64,000 bases of DNA from an uncultured bacterium (GTDB taxonomy: Bacteria > Bacillota > Clostridia > Oscillospirales > Oscillospiraceae). Below, piece by piece: positions 50,334-59,028 of this stretch. Position 1 is the first letter of the stretch, and each line of letters begins with the position of its first letter. The notes under the pieces are model-generated. The model was not told where the DNA came from. It saw nothing but the letters and a program-made list of their open reading frames with translations, and ran no database searches. A program made the translations under genes and the position numbers. The DNA lies in the NCBI GenBank assembly GCA_947364395.1, contig CANASS010000002.1, forward strand, positions 35,117-99,116. Reading direction: 5' to 3'.

Positions 50334-50717
50334 ATGAGCAAGCGGATTATGATCGTGGACGACTCCCGGCTGGTCAGAGTCCAGCTGGAGGATGTTCTGA
50401 AGGGCACGGACTATGAGGTGGCGGCGTACTGCCGCAGCGGGGAAGAGGCCATCGAGCAGTACGCCTCGGTGAAGCCCGACCTGGTGACCATGGACATCAT
50501 CATGCGGGGAATGGACGGGCTGGACGCCGCGGAGATCATCCTGAAGCGGGACCCGGATGCCAGGATCGTCATGATCTCCTCTCTGGCCTACGGCGACACC
50601 TTTGACCGGGCCAAGGCCATCGGCGCCAAGGGCTTTGTGGAGAAGCCCTTCCACCAGGAACAGTTGGTGCGGGTGTTTGAGGAGGCGCTGTCACAGCCTG
50701 GCGGAGCCTTGCAGTAA
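50334..50717 (+). CDS. CheY-like response regulator
   Basis: 127 residues: RIMIVDDSRLVRVQLEDVLK, phospho-Asp in LVTMDIIMRGMDG, ISS and FVEKPF. Single receiver domain, 18 bases after the CheX gene. It is the probable CheX substrate. Confidence 0.92.
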   Translation: MSKRIMIVDDSRLVRVQLEDVLKGTDYEVAAYCRSGEEAIEQYASVKPDLVTMDIIMRGMDGLDAAEIILKRDPDARIVMISSLAYGDTFDRAKAIGAKGFVEKPFHQEQLVRVFEEALSQPGGALQ

Positions 50718-50729
50718 CTGCCAAAGCAG

Positions 50730-50762
50730 GCCGGACGGGGCGGGGCCCCGTCCGGCTTTTTC
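50730..50762 (+). terminator. Terminator of the kinase operon
   Basis: Stem GCCGGACGGGGC/GCCCCGTCCGGC followed by TTTTTC. Confidence 0.9.
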
Positions 50763-50794
50763 GCGCCCGCCTGAAAAGGCGGCGGCGCAAACCC

Positions 50795-50823
50795 TTGTGT
50801 TTCAACAAAATCCGCGCTATAAT
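50795..50823 (+). promoter_or_regulatory. Promoter of the LacI-family gene
   Basis: TTGTGT (50795-50800), 17-base spacer, TATAAT (50818-50823), 33 bases before the start. Confidence 0.7.
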
Positions 50824-50856
50824 GAGATCACATCAAACCGATCTGGAGGTGGAAGG

Positions 50857-51876
50857 ATGCCCAACCGTCCAACCCTGAAGACCATCGCGCAGATCGCCGG
50901 ATTGTCCCATGTGGCGGTGTCCAAGGCCCTGCGGGACGCGCCGGACATCTCCGGCGCCACCAAGGAGCGGGTCAAAAAAATCGCGGAGGAGCTGGGCTAC
51001 ACCCCAAACCTGGCCGCCCGGAACCTCTATCTCCAGCGCACCGGCGCCATCGGCATGATGGTGCCCGCCATGGGGGACAACACCGCCTATGACCTCATTT
51101 TCAACGAGGTGAGCATGGCGGCGGCGGAGCAGGGCTACTGCGTCATGCTGGGCAGCAGCCACCGCAATGTGGAGCTGGAGGTGAGGCACTGTCGGATGAT
51201 GGTGGGCAACCAGGTGGGGGCCCTCATCGCTGCCCCCTGTACCAGCAACGTATCCCATATCAAGGCCGCCTGCGGCCCCACCCCCGTCATCTTCATCGGG
51301 GGCAGGGTGGAGCCGGAGGAGGACTACGCCCTGCTGTGCGACTACCACCACAGCGGGGAGCTGGCGGTGGAGCACCTGACCGGCCTGGGCCACCGGGACA
51401 TCGCCCTGCTCACCTACGGGCCGGAAAACCGCGCCGTCACCCAGAAGGAGGAGGGGTTTACCCTTGCCATGGAGCGCCGGGGGCTGGCCCCCCGCGTCGT
51501 CCGTACGGGCCACGCGGGAGACGCCATCCACGCCGGAGCGGACGCGGTGGAGCTGCTGCTGGGGGAAGGGCGGCTCCCCACCGCCCTTTGGTGCGCCAGC
51601 GACTACATGGCCATCGGGGCCATCAAGACGCTGAAGTCCCACGGTCTGTCCACCCCCGGCCGGGTGTCGGTGATGGGCCACGACGACCTGTACGCCGACC
51701 CCTGGCCCAACATGGGGCTGACCACCATCCACACCCCTATGGGGGAGATCGGTCAGGCGGCGGTGAATCTGGCCATCGCCCTCATCGAGCGACACAGGCA
51801 GTTCCAGCCCCGGCAGGTGTTCCGCTCCACCCTGGTGGTCCGGAGCAGCACCGGGCCGGTCCCCGGCGGCGTGTGA
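50857..51876 (+). CDS. LacI-family transcriptional regulator
   Basis: 339 residues. HTH LKTIAQIAGLSHVAVSKALRD at 6-26 and hinge ELGYTPNLAARNLYLQRTGAIG, then a periplasmic-binding-type sensor domain with GHRDIALLTYGPENRAVTQKEEGF and PGRVSVMGHDDLYADPWPNMGLTTI. No sugar or metabolic operon is adjacent, so the target is unknown. GGAGGTGGAAGG precedes the ATG. Confidence 0.92.
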   Translation: MPNRPTLKTIAQIAGLSHVAVSKALRDAPDISGATKERVKKIAEELGYTPNLAARNLYLQRTGAIGMMVPAMGDNTAYDLIFNEVSMAAAEQGYCVMLGSSHRNVELEVRHCRMMVGNQVGALIAAPCTSNVSHIKAACGPTPVIFIGGRVEPEEDYALLCDYHHSGELAVEHLTGLGHRDIALLTYGPENRAVTQKEEGFTLAMERRGLAPRVVRTGHAGDAIHAGADAVELLLGEGRLPTALWCASDYMAIGAIKTLKSHGLSTPGRVSVMGHDDLYADPWPNMGLTTIHTPMGEIGQAAVNLAIALIERHRQFQPRQVFRSTLVVRSSTGPVPGGV

Positions 51877-51901
51877 GCAGGTCCGGCCCCGCAAAAAGAG
51901 G

Positions 51902-51930
51902 TTGCCATCACTGGCGGGATAGTGTATAAT
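51902..51930 (+). promoter_or_regulatory. Promoter of the TetR-family gene
   Basis: TTGCCA (51902-51907), 17-base spacer, TATAAT (51925-51930). Confidence 0.75.
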
Positions 51931-51978
51931 AGTCCCACCGCAGACCCCCGATCCGCATAATGAGAGGAGTGGCCGGGC

Positions 51979-52587
51979 TTGGACGACACCAAAACGAGAA
52001 TCCTCTCCGCGACGATGCGGGCGGTCAGGCAGTACGGCCTGGAAGGGGCCCGGGTCCAGAACATCAGCGAGCTGGCCGGAATCTCCCCCGGGGCCATGTA
52101 CCGCTATTTCAAAAGCAAGGACGAGCTGATGGCGGCCTGCTTCATTCATGTGGACCAGCAGGCGGCCGCCATTTTCGAGCATTTGAAGTTCAATCCCCTG
52201 GACATACTCACAGACCCCATGGGCGCGGTGAAGAGCCTCTGGCTCCCCTATTTCCGCTTCTGGGTCTCCCACCCGGACGAGACCGTGTTCTATCACCGCT
52301 TCCGGGACAGCGCCGCTTTCCCGAATTACGACAAGGCCCGGGACTCCAGCTACTTCGGCACCTTTGGCGGCATGGTCCGGGCGTTTATGCGGGCCTTTCC
52401 CGGTCTGCGCCGGGTCAATCAGGACGTGCTGTGGCTCCACGTGCTCACCAGCACGGTGATGTACGCCAAATATGTGGTGGAAGGGTTGCTCCCCAACACG
52501 CAGGAAACGGAGGACACGGTGTTCCAGTTCCTGACCACGGGCTTGAGCGGCTACCTGCGGGCGGAAAAGCCCAAGCGCGGCCAGTGA
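51979..52587 (+). CDS. TetR/AcrR-family transcriptional regulator
   Basis: 202 residues from a TTG with GAGAGGAG upstream. HTH: KTRILSATMRAVRQYGLEGA, then VQNISELAGISPGAMYRYFKSKDEL. The ligand domain is not recognisable. It has its own promoter and no obvious target operon, apart from the small HEYGH membrane protein downstream. Confidence 0.9.
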   Translation: MDDTKTRILSATMRAVRQYGLEGARVQNISELAGISPGAMYRYFKSKDELMAACFIHVDQQAAAIFEHLKFNPLDILTDPMGAVKSLWLPYFRFWVSHPDETVFYHRFRDSAAFPNYDKARDSSYFGTFGGMVRAFMRAFPGLRRVNQDVLWLHVLTSTVMYAKYVVEGLLPNTQETEDTVFQFLTTGLSGYLRAEKPKRGQ

Positions 52588-52644
52588 GATCCCCCGGCCC
52601 AGACGCCGCGTTTGGACGCGGGCAGGGGCATAACAGAGCAAAAA

Positions 52645-52675
52645 CGGGCGGCGCCTTACCGGCGCCGCCCGTTTC
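52645..52675. terminator. Hairpin after the TetR gene
   Basis: CGGGCGGCGCC/GGCGCCGCCCG stem with an AAAA run before and TTTC after; probable bidirectional terminator. Confidence 0.6.
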
Positions 52676-52735
52676 GCGAAGCGGTCGATTGACAGGGGAG
52701 GGAGCCCATGACCCAGGAGAAAAGAGGATGCCCAT

Positions 52736-53167
52736 ATGAATCGGACAATTGCCGCGGCCGGCTGGCCCAGGGTTCTTTTCTACCTCCTGCAATTCACCTG
52801 GGGGCTTCCCGTCAACCTGGCCGGGCTGATCCTGTTCCTGTGCTTCCGCAGGCGGTTCCGCCATGAGAAGTTTTGCAACGGCCTGGTCACCCTCCTGCCC
52901 GGAAACCGGGGTGGACTGTCCCTGGGGATATTCATCTTCCTCAGCGTCCGCGATATCAGCCGGAGCCGGGACCTGTGCGCCCACGAGTACGGGCACACCA
53001 TCCAATGTCTTTTTCTCGGTCCCCTGTACTGGCCGGCCGTCGCCCTGCCAAGCGTCCTTTGGTATCACCTTTTTGAGGGCTGGCGGAACAAGCGCCGGGT
53101 CCCATACGACGCGCTCTACTGCGAGCGCTGGGCTACCGCCTGGGGCAGGAGATGGAGCGGAATGTAA
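52736..53167 (+). CDS. Small membrane protein with HEYGH zinc-protease-like motif
   Basis: 143 residues, family not recognised. Hydrophobic segments at about 13-37 (VLFYLLQFTWGLPVNLAGLIL), 60-70 and 90-115. The motif CAHEYGHTIQCLFLGPLYW at about 81-99 matches the HExxH pattern of zinc metallopeptidases. The C-terminus is WATAWGRRW. GAGGA lies 7 bases before the ATG. Metal binding is inferred from the motif only. Confidence 0.7.
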   Translation: MNRTIAAAGWPRVLFYLLQFTWGLPVNLAGLILFLCFRRRFRHEKFCNGLVTLLPGNRGGLSLGIFIFLSVRDISRSRDLCAHEYGHTIQCLFLGPLYWPAVALPSVLWYHLFEGWRNKRRVPYDALYCERWATAWGRRWSGM

Positions 53168-53210
53168 CCCGACCGAACGGCGTGTACAGACGCGCAATTA
53201 TATAAAAACC

Positions 53211-53252
53211 GGAAAACGCCCCAGATTTTTCAAAGATCCGGGGCGGTTTTCC
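53211..53252. terminator. Bidirectional terminator-like hairpin
   Basis: GGAAAACGCCCC/GGGGCGGTTTTCC with an AT-rich loop, 44 bases after the preceding gene. Confidence 0.7.
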
Positions 53253-53376
53253 TATAAAAGGAGCCTTTTCTCCCGCATGAAAATCCGGCGGACGGCAAAC
53301 AACTATGGCTGGACGATGAACCCAGCCCAATGCGCCGCTGACCCGTTTATCCAATACTGCCCTGGAGCCGCCGGAC

Positions 53377-53431
53377 TTTACATAGATTTTACATGACTCT
53401 GATAACGGATTTTACAATGGGGTGTTAAAAT
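53377..53431 (+). promoter_or_regulatory. Pho-box-like direct repeats before the Na/Pi symporter
   Basis: TTTACA occurs at 53377, 53388 and 53411 (spacings 11 and 23, that is one and two turns), followed by GTTAAAAT with TAAAAT as a possible -10. Tandem TT(A/T)ACA hexamers at 11-base spacing are the PhoP binding pattern in Bacillus. A PhoB/PhoR-like pair is encoded downstream. Confidence 0.6.
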
Positions 53432-53441
53432 GGAGACATAG

Positions 53442-53570
53442 GGAACCTCTGAACAAATGCGCCTGGGAGCTTCGCGGATCTTTTTCGCCACAACTATTCC
53501 TGCGAAATCACGCGTCGCCGCGGCGAAAAATCTCTCGTAAACCGGTCTTGCCGATTGATTCAGAGGTTCC
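53442..53570. mobile_element. MITE-like element with GGAACCTCTGAA terminal inverted repeats
   Basis: GGAACCTCTGAA at the left end and TTCAGAGGTTCC at the right end are perfect inverted repeats bounding 129 bases without a gene. A shortened relative is at 38381-38474. It lies between the Pho-box-like sequence and the symporter start. No clear target duplication is seen. Confidence 0.8.
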
Positions 53571-53598
53571 ATAACGATATTGTGAGAGGAATGATGTC

Positions 53599-55347
53599 AT
53601 GGACATTTTTAGTTTTCTCACCTTGATTGGCGGGTTAAGCCTGTTCCTGTTTGGCATGAACCTCATGGGACAGGCCCTGGAGCGCAGGGCGGGGGGCCAG
53701 CTGCGCTCTCTGCTGGAAAAGCTGACCTCCGGCAGGCTGGCCGGCCTGCTGACGGGGATGGGCGTCACCGCAGTCATACAGAGCTCCTCCGCCACCACCG
53801 TCATGGTGGTGGGCTTCGTCAACTCCGGCCTGATGACCCTGAAGCAGGCCATTAACATCATCATGGGCGCAAACATTGGCACCACCATCACGGCGTGGAT
53901 GCTCAGCCTAGCCGGGATTGACAGCGGGAACCTGTTTGTACAGCTCTTGAAGCCCTCCTCCTTTACGCCGGTGCTGGCCTTCATCGGGATCATCTTCTAC
54001 ATGTTCCTCAAGGACGCCAAGAAAAAGGACACCGGCCTGATCCTGCTGGGCTTTGCCACGCTGATGTTCGGGATGGACACCATGTCCGGGGCCATGTCCG
54101 GCCTGCGGGAGGTCCCCGCTTTCCGGGAGCTGTTCCTCCTGTTCAAGAACCCGGTGCTGGGCGTGCTGGCCGGGACGGTGCTGACGGCGGTGATCCAGTC
54201 CAGCTCCGCCTCCGTGGGCATCCTCCAGGCGCTGGCGGACACCGGGCAGGTCTCTTACGGCGCGGCCATCCCCATCATTATGGGGCAGAACATCGGCACC
54301 TGCGTCACCGCCATCATCTCCTCCGTGGGGGCCAACAAAAACGCCAAGCGGGCCGCCCTGGTCCACCTCTCCTTCAATATCATCGGCACGGCGGTGTGGC
54401 TGGCGGTGTTCTGCCTGGTCCGGGGCCTCCTGCACCCCGTTTTGCTGGACCAGGGGGTGTCCCGGCTGGGCATTGCCGCCGCCCACTCGGTGTTCAACCT
54501 CCTGTGCACCCTGCTGATGCTGCCGCTGTCCGGCTTCCTGGAGCGGCTGGTCACCGTCCTCGTCCCCGACGCTGAGCAGCCGGAGACCTTCTCCGAGCTG
54601 GACGAGCGCCTGTTCGCCACCCCTTCCATCGCCCTGGAGCGGTGCCACAGCGTGGCGGCCCACATGGCGGAGGCCTCCGTGGCGGCCCTGAAGGAGGCGC
54701 TGGCCGCCCTGGAGGGCTATTCGCCGGAGCTGGCCGCGTCCATCCGGGAGAAGGAGGACAAAACCGACCACTATGAGGACATTTTGGGCACCTATCTGGT
54801 GAACCTGAGCACCCGGCGCATCAGCGAGGCGGACAGCCGGGAGGCCGCCAAGCTGCTGAAGATCATCGGCGACTTTGAGCGGGTGGCGGACCACGCGGTC
54901 AACCTGCTGGAGTCCGCGGAGGAGCTGCGGGACAAGGGGCTGGCCCTCACCGACGCCGCCGCAGGGGAGCTGGGGGTGATCTCCGCCGCCGTCAGCCACA
55001 TCCTGGACCTGTCCCTAGCCGCCTTCCTGCAAAACGACCTGGACGCCGCCGCCCGGGTGGAGCCGCTGGAGCAGGTCATCGACCAGCTGAAGGAGCAGCT
55101 GCGCACCTGCCACATCCTCCGCCTCCAGCGGGGGGAGTGCACCATCGGCGCGGGCTTCGCCTGGCTGGACCTGCTGACCAACCTGGAGCGCACGGCGGAC
55201 CACTGTTCCAATATCGCCGGGTGCGTCATCGACGTGGCCCACGACAATATGAACCTGCACCAGTCCCTGCGGGACGCCAGAAACGACAGCCAGGAGTTCC
55301 GGGAGCGGTTCAAAGCCTATCAGCACAAGTATGCCCTGACCGAATGA
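53599..55347 (+). CDS. Na/Pi cotransporter with PhoU-like C-terminal domain
   Basis: 582 residues. Two inverted transport repeats carry the QSSSA motifs AVIQSSSATTVMVVGFVNSG near residue 58 and AVIQSSSASVGILQALADTG near 198. Eight or so membrane helices end near 325. Residues 340-575 are two PhoU-type helical bundles (CHSVAAHMAEASVAALKEAL, KIIGDFERVADHAVNLLE, LLTNLERTADHCSNIAG). It imports phosphate with sodium. Pho-box-like repeats lie upstream, and a MITE in its leader. Confidence 0.93.
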   Translation: MDIFSFLTLIGGLSLFLFGMNLMGQALERRAGGQLRSLLEKLTSGRLAGLLTGMGVTAVIQSSSATTVMVVGFVNSGLMTLKQAINIIMGANIGTTITAWMLSLAGIDSGNLFVQLLKPSSFTPVLAFIGIIFYMFLKDAKKKDTGLILLGFATLMFGMDTMSGAMSGLREVPAFRELFLLFKNPVLGVLAGTVLTAVIQSSSASVGILQALADTGQVSYGAAIPIIMGQNIGTCVTAIISSVGANKNAKRAALVHLSFNIIGTAVWLAVFCLVRGLLHPVLLDQGVSRLGIAAAHSVFNLLCTLLMLPLSGFLERLVTVLVPDAEQPETFSELDERLFATPSIALERCHSVAAHMAEASVAALKEALAALEGYSPELAASIREKEDKTDHYEDILGTYLVNLSTRRISEADSREAAKLLKIIGDFERVADHAVNLLESAEELRDKGLALTDAAAGELGVISAAVSHILDLSLAAFLQNDLDAAARVEPLEQVIDQLKEQLRTCHILRLQRGECTIGAGFAWLDLLTNLERTADHCSNIAGCVIDVAHDNMNLHQSLRDARNDSQEFRERFKAYQHKYALTE

Positions 55348-55375
55348 CGCCGCTCATGTCTGGAGGACGACAGCT

Positions 55376-56230
55376 ATGCCGCAAAAACGGATTTTGACCA
55401 TGCAAGACCTGTCCTGTGTGGGGCGCTGCTCCCTGACCGTGGCCCTTCCCGTGCTGTCCGCCTATGGGATCGAGACCTGCGTTCTGCCCACGGCCATCCT
55501 CTCCAACCACACCGCCTTCCCCCGATGGAGCTGCCTCGACCTGTCGGAGGAGGCGGGACGGATCATGGCGGCGTGGCGGGAAAACGGGTTTCGGTTCGAC
55601 GGCTTTTTGACCGGATACCTTGGCTCTCCCGCCGCCATAGACGTTGCGCGGGCTTGCTTTCAGGGCTTTTCGGAGGAGGGGGCCCCCATTGTGATCGACC
55701 CCGCCTTCGGGGACTACGGGAGGCTCTATCCCGCCTTTGACCGCTCTTACGTGGCGGCGATGGGGGAGCTCATTCGGTCCGCTCACATCCTGCTGCCCAA
55801 TTTTACGGAGGTCTGTTTTTTATCCGGGACGGAATATCAAAGCGCCGCGCCGCCGGCTTACATGAAAGAGGCCGTTGTCCGGCTGTCCAGAATGACCCCG
55901 GCCGCCATCGTCATGACCGGGGCCGAATCCGGCGGACAGACCGGCGAATTGATATACGCCGGCGGGGAGTTTACGGAGGTGTGGACGCCGCTGCTGCCGG
56001 GGCGCTTTCACGGTACCGGCGACCTGTTCGCCGCGGCCTTTACGGCGGCGTACCTGCAAAGCGGGGACCTGGCAGGGGCCTGCGGGGAGGCCAACCTCCT
56101 GGTCAGCGAGAGCATCGCGGCCACCGGGGACCCGCGCGGCTGCGGCGTCAATTTCGAGTGCGCCCTGGCCAATCTTCGGAACCGGCCGGGGGAAACACCG
56201 GCGGAACATCCCAACCCCTCCGCAGGTTGA
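55376..56230 (+). CDS. pdxK: Pyridoxamine/pyridoxal kinase (PfkB/ribokinase-like)
   Basis: 284 residues. RILTMQDLSCVGRCSLTVALPVLSAYGIE and VLPTAILSNHTAFPRW are typical of pyridoxal kinases, DPAFGDYGRLYPAF is the metal/ATP segment, and GRFHGTGDLFAAAFTAAYL holds the catalytic Asp. It phosphorylates B6 vitamers. It starts 28 bases after the symporter gene, so it may share the operon, an unusual pairing. Confidence 0.88.
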   Translation: MPQKRILTMQDLSCVGRCSLTVALPVLSAYGIETCVLPTAILSNHTAFPRWSCLDLSEEAGRIMAAWRENGFRFDGFLTGYLGSPAAIDVARACFQGFSEEGAPIVIDPAFGDYGRLYPAFDRSYVAAMGELIRSAHILLPNFTEVCFLSGTEYQSAAPPAYMKEAVVRLSRMTPAAIVMTGAESGGQTGELIYAGGEFTEVWTPLLPGRFHGTGDLFAAAFTAAYLQSGDLAGACGEANLLVSESIAATGDPRGCGVNFECALANLRNRPGETPAEHPNPSAG

Positions 56231-56425
56231 GGCAGGGGGACGTTCGGTGCGAAAAGGATTCAAAGGCGGAGGGGCCCGCTGTCCCCAGCGGGGCGCGGGG
56301 GCCGTCCGCCCATTGCCGGGAAGGCCGGTCTGTGATATAGTAACTCAGCCGCAAAAGGCCCGGCGGAAGTGGGACGCACGCGGATTTTACCATACCACAC
56401 CGGACCAAAGGAAAGGAGAGCCTCC

Positions 56426-57100
56426 ATGATCTTTTGCGTAGAGGACGACGAGAGCATCCAGCGCCTGGAGCTCTATGCCCTGAGCTCCGCCGGTTTTGAG
56501 GCCAGGGGCTTCGGGGACGGCGAGGCGTTTTTCCAGGCGTTGCGGGCGGAGCGGCCGGATCTGGTGATCCTGGACGTTATGCTGCCCGGAGAGAGCGGCG
56601 TGGACCTGCTCCAGCGGCTGAAGGCGTCGGCCGGAACCTGGGACATCCCCGTCATCATGGCCACGGCCAAGGGCGCGGAGTACGACAAAATTCAGAGCCT
56701 GGACCTGGGGGCGGACGACTATCTGGTGAAGCCCTTCGGCATGATGGAAATGGTCTCCCGGGTAAAGGCGGTGCTGCGGCGGTGCAGGCCCAGCCGGGAC
56801 CGGGAGATCCTGACAGCAAACGGCCTGACCATCGACCTGGTGGAGCACACCGTCATGGCTGGGGACCAGCGGATTACCCTTACCTATAAGGAATTTGAGC
56901 TGCTGCGGCTGTTCCTCTCCGCCCCCGGCGCGGCCTTTTCCAGGGAGAGGCTGCTCTCCGCGGTCTGGGGAACGGAGTACACAGGCGAGACCCGAACGGT
57001 GGATATGCACATACGGACCCTCCGGCAGAAGCTGGGCCGCTACGGCAGCATGATCGAGACCGTCCGCAACGTGGGCTACCGGCTGGAGGCGACGCCATGA
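56426..57100 (+). CDS. PhoB/OmpR-family response regulator
   Basis: 224 residues from MIFCVEDDESIQRLELYALS; GGAAAGGAG precedes the ATG. Receiver with phospho-Asp in LVILDVMLPGESG and DDYLVKPFGMMEM, then a winged helix from about 125 with LTYKEFELLRLFL and TRTVDMHIRTLRQKLG. Adjacent to a PhoR-like kinase and a phosphate symporter, so phosphate control is the best guess. Confidence 0.92.
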   Translation: MIFCVEDDESIQRLELYALSSAGFEARGFGDGEAFFQALRAERPDLVILDVMLPGESGVDLLQRLKASAGTWDIPVIMATAKGAEYDKIQSLDLGADDYLVKPFGMMEMVSRVKAVLRRCRPSRDREILTANGLTIDLVEHTVMAGDQRITLTYKEFELLRLFLSAPGAAFSRERLLSAVWGTEYTGETRTVDMHIRTLRQKLGRYGSMIETVRNVGYRLEATP

Positions 57101-58797
57101 CAAGGAAAATTTTTCGATCCACCCTGATGGTGGCCGCGGCGGTGCTGGCGGCCAGCCTGGTGATTGTGCTGGGCTGCCTGTACGACTATTTCGGGGACGT
57201 GCAGGAAAGCCAACTGCGGGACAAGCTGCGGCTGGCGGCATGCGGGGTGGAGGCCAGCGGGCAGGACTACCTGGAACGGCTGGCCTCCCAGGATTCCCGC
57301 CGGGGCGGAAGCCCCGACTACCGGCTGACCTGGGTGGGCTCCGACGGGACGGTGCTCTTTGACACCCACGTCCCCGTGGAGGAGATGGAAAACCACGGGA
57401 GCCGCATTGAGATACGGGAGGCGCTCCTCAGCGGAGAGAGCAGCAGCGTGCGCTACTCGGACACCCTGACGCAGCGGACGCTGTACTATGCCTGCGCTCT
57501 GGACGGCGGCACGGTGCTGCGGGTCTCCGCCGGTCAGGCCACCGAGCTGGCCCTGGTGCTGGGGATGCTCCAGCCCATTCTCGTCATTGGAATACTGGCC
57601 GCGGCCCTGTCCGCCGTCCTGGCCGGCCGGGTGGCAAAGCGGATCGTCCGCCCTCTCAACTCCCTGGACCTGGACCATCCGTTGGAAAACGACGCCTATG
57701 AGGAGCTGACCCCTCTCCTGCGGCGGGTCCACCAGCAGCGAGGCCAGATCAGCGCCCAGCTCCGGGAGCTGCGGGCAAAAACCGATGAATTTGAGCAGAT
57801 CACCAGCCACATGAGCGAGGGGCTGGTGGTGTTGGACCGGGAGGGCGCGGTACTCAGCGTCAATCCGGCGGCGCAGGCCGTTTTCGGAGTGGACCGCTCC
57901 TGCGCCGGGCGGAGCTTCCTGACGGTAGACCCCAGCCCTGAGATGAGCCGGGCCGTCCGCGCCGCCCTGGAGGAGGGCCGCAGCTCCATGCGCTCCCAGC
58001 GTGGCGGCCGGGAATACCAGTTCGACTTGAGCCGAATCCAGCCGGAGGGGACTGCGGTGGGGGTGGTTCTGCTGGCCTTCGACGTGACGGAGCGGGCCTG
58101 TGCCGAACGCAGCCGCCGGGAGTTCACCGCCAACGTGTCCCACGAGCTGAAAACGCCGCTGCAATCCATCCTGGGCAGCGCGGAGCTGCTGAAAAACGGG
58201 CTGGTGAAGCCGGAGGACATCCCCCACTTTTCCAGCCTGATCTACAGGGAGACGTCCCGGCTGGTGACCCTGGTGGACGATATCATCCACCTCTCCCAGC
58301 TGGACGAGGGCGCTTCCCTGGCCCAGGAGCCCGTGAACCTTCTGGAGATCGCGGAGAGCGCTGCCAGCGCCCTGAGCGGCAGCGCCGGGAAAAAGCGCGT
58401 GCGCGTCTCCGTCTCCGGGGAGCCCGTCCAAATCAGAGGCGTGGGCTCCTTCCTGTACGAGATGGTCTATAACCTCTGTGACAACGCCATCAAATACAAT
58501 GTGGAAAACGGCTCGGTGGACATCTCGGTCTCCGGCACGGCGCGGGAGGCGGTGGTTACAGTCAAGGATACCGGCATCGGCATCCCGCCGGAGTACCAGT
58601 CCCGGGTGTTCGAGCGGTTCTTCCGGGTGGATAAGAGCCGCTCAAAGGCGTCCGGCGGCACCGGGCTGGGGCTCTCCATTGTGAAGCATATCGCGCAGTA
58701 CCACCACGGCGTCATCGACCTGCAAAGCGAACCTGGGAAGGGCACCGTCATCTCCGTCACCCTGACCGATAAAAAAGACGCAGGAGACAACCTGTGA
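57097..58797 (+). CDS. PhoR-like sensor histidine kinase
   Basis: 566 residues, ATG overlapping the regulator stop by 4 bases. Two membrane helices (about 8-30 and 155-175) flank a 120-residue outside domain. Then come HAMP-like (about 178-225), PAS (232-330), HisKA with FTANVSHELKTPLQSILGSAEL near 345, and ATPase with NLCDNAIKYN, VKDTGIGIP and GTGLGLSIVKHIA. Domain order and the PAS domain match PhoR of Firmicutes. Confidence 0.92.
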   Translation: MTRKIFRSTLMVAAAVLAASLVIVLGCLYDYFGDVQESQLRDKLRLAACGVEASGQDYLERLASQDSRRGGSPDYRLTWVGSDGTVLFDTHVPVEEMENHGSRIEIREALLSGESSSVRYSDTLTQRTLYYACALDGGTVLRVSAGQATELALVLGMLQPILVIGILAAALSAVLAGRVAKRIVRPLNSLDLDHPLENDAYEELTPLLRRVHQQRGQISAQLRELRAKTDEFEQITSHMSEGLVVLDREGAVLSVNPAAQAVFGVDRSCAGRSFLTVDPSPEMSRAVRAALEEGRSSMRSQRGGREYQFDLSRIQPEGTAVGVVLLAFDVTERACAERSRREFTANVSHELKTPLQSILGSAELLKNGLVKPEDIPHFSSLIYRETSRLVTLVDDIIHLSQLDEGASLAQEPVNLLEIAESAASALSGSAGKKRVRVSVSGEPVQIRGVGSFLYEMVYNLCDNAIKYNVENGSVDISVSGTAREAVVTVKDTGIGIPPEYQSRVFERFFRVDKSRSKASGGTGLGLSIVKHIAQYHHGVIDLQSEPGKGTVISVTLTDKKDAGDNL

Positions 58798-58910
58798 ACC
58801 CGGGCTCTGCGGGCTGAAACGCGGAAATTTCCGCCGGCTGCGGCTTTGCAGCCAGAATCGAAGGGCTCTCTTTGCTGGACTGAAAACGGGGTCAAGCGCG
58901 TAAACAACAA

Positions 58911-58940
58911 AAACAGTACGGCATACCCGCCGTACTGTTT
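58911..58940. terminator. Bidirectional terminator after the kinase gene
   Basis: AAACAGTACGGC/GCCGTACTGTTT perfect stem around ATACC. Confidence 0.8.
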
Positions 58941-58960
58941 CAATGAGAATACTTAGCACG

Positions 58961-58993
58961 GAAAAGCCAGGGAGCAGAACTCCCTGGCTTTTC
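58961..58993. terminator. Terminator of the chemoreceptor gene
   Basis: AAAAGCCAGGGAG/CTCCCTGGCTTTT stem. The same hairpin and its right flank (CACCGCTTATT) recur at 61595-61640 (CGCCACTTATT) on the other side of the chemoreceptor gene. Confidence 0.85.
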
Positions 58994-59028
58994 ACCGCTT
59001 ATTGTTGCTGATGAAAAGACGCTGCCGG

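Noticed and set aside
53277..53396. A 39-residue frame (MKIRRTANNYGW...) before the symporter
   Set aside because: Ribosome-site spacing is poor (13 bases), it has no recognisable features, and its 3' end overlaps the Pho-box-like repeats.
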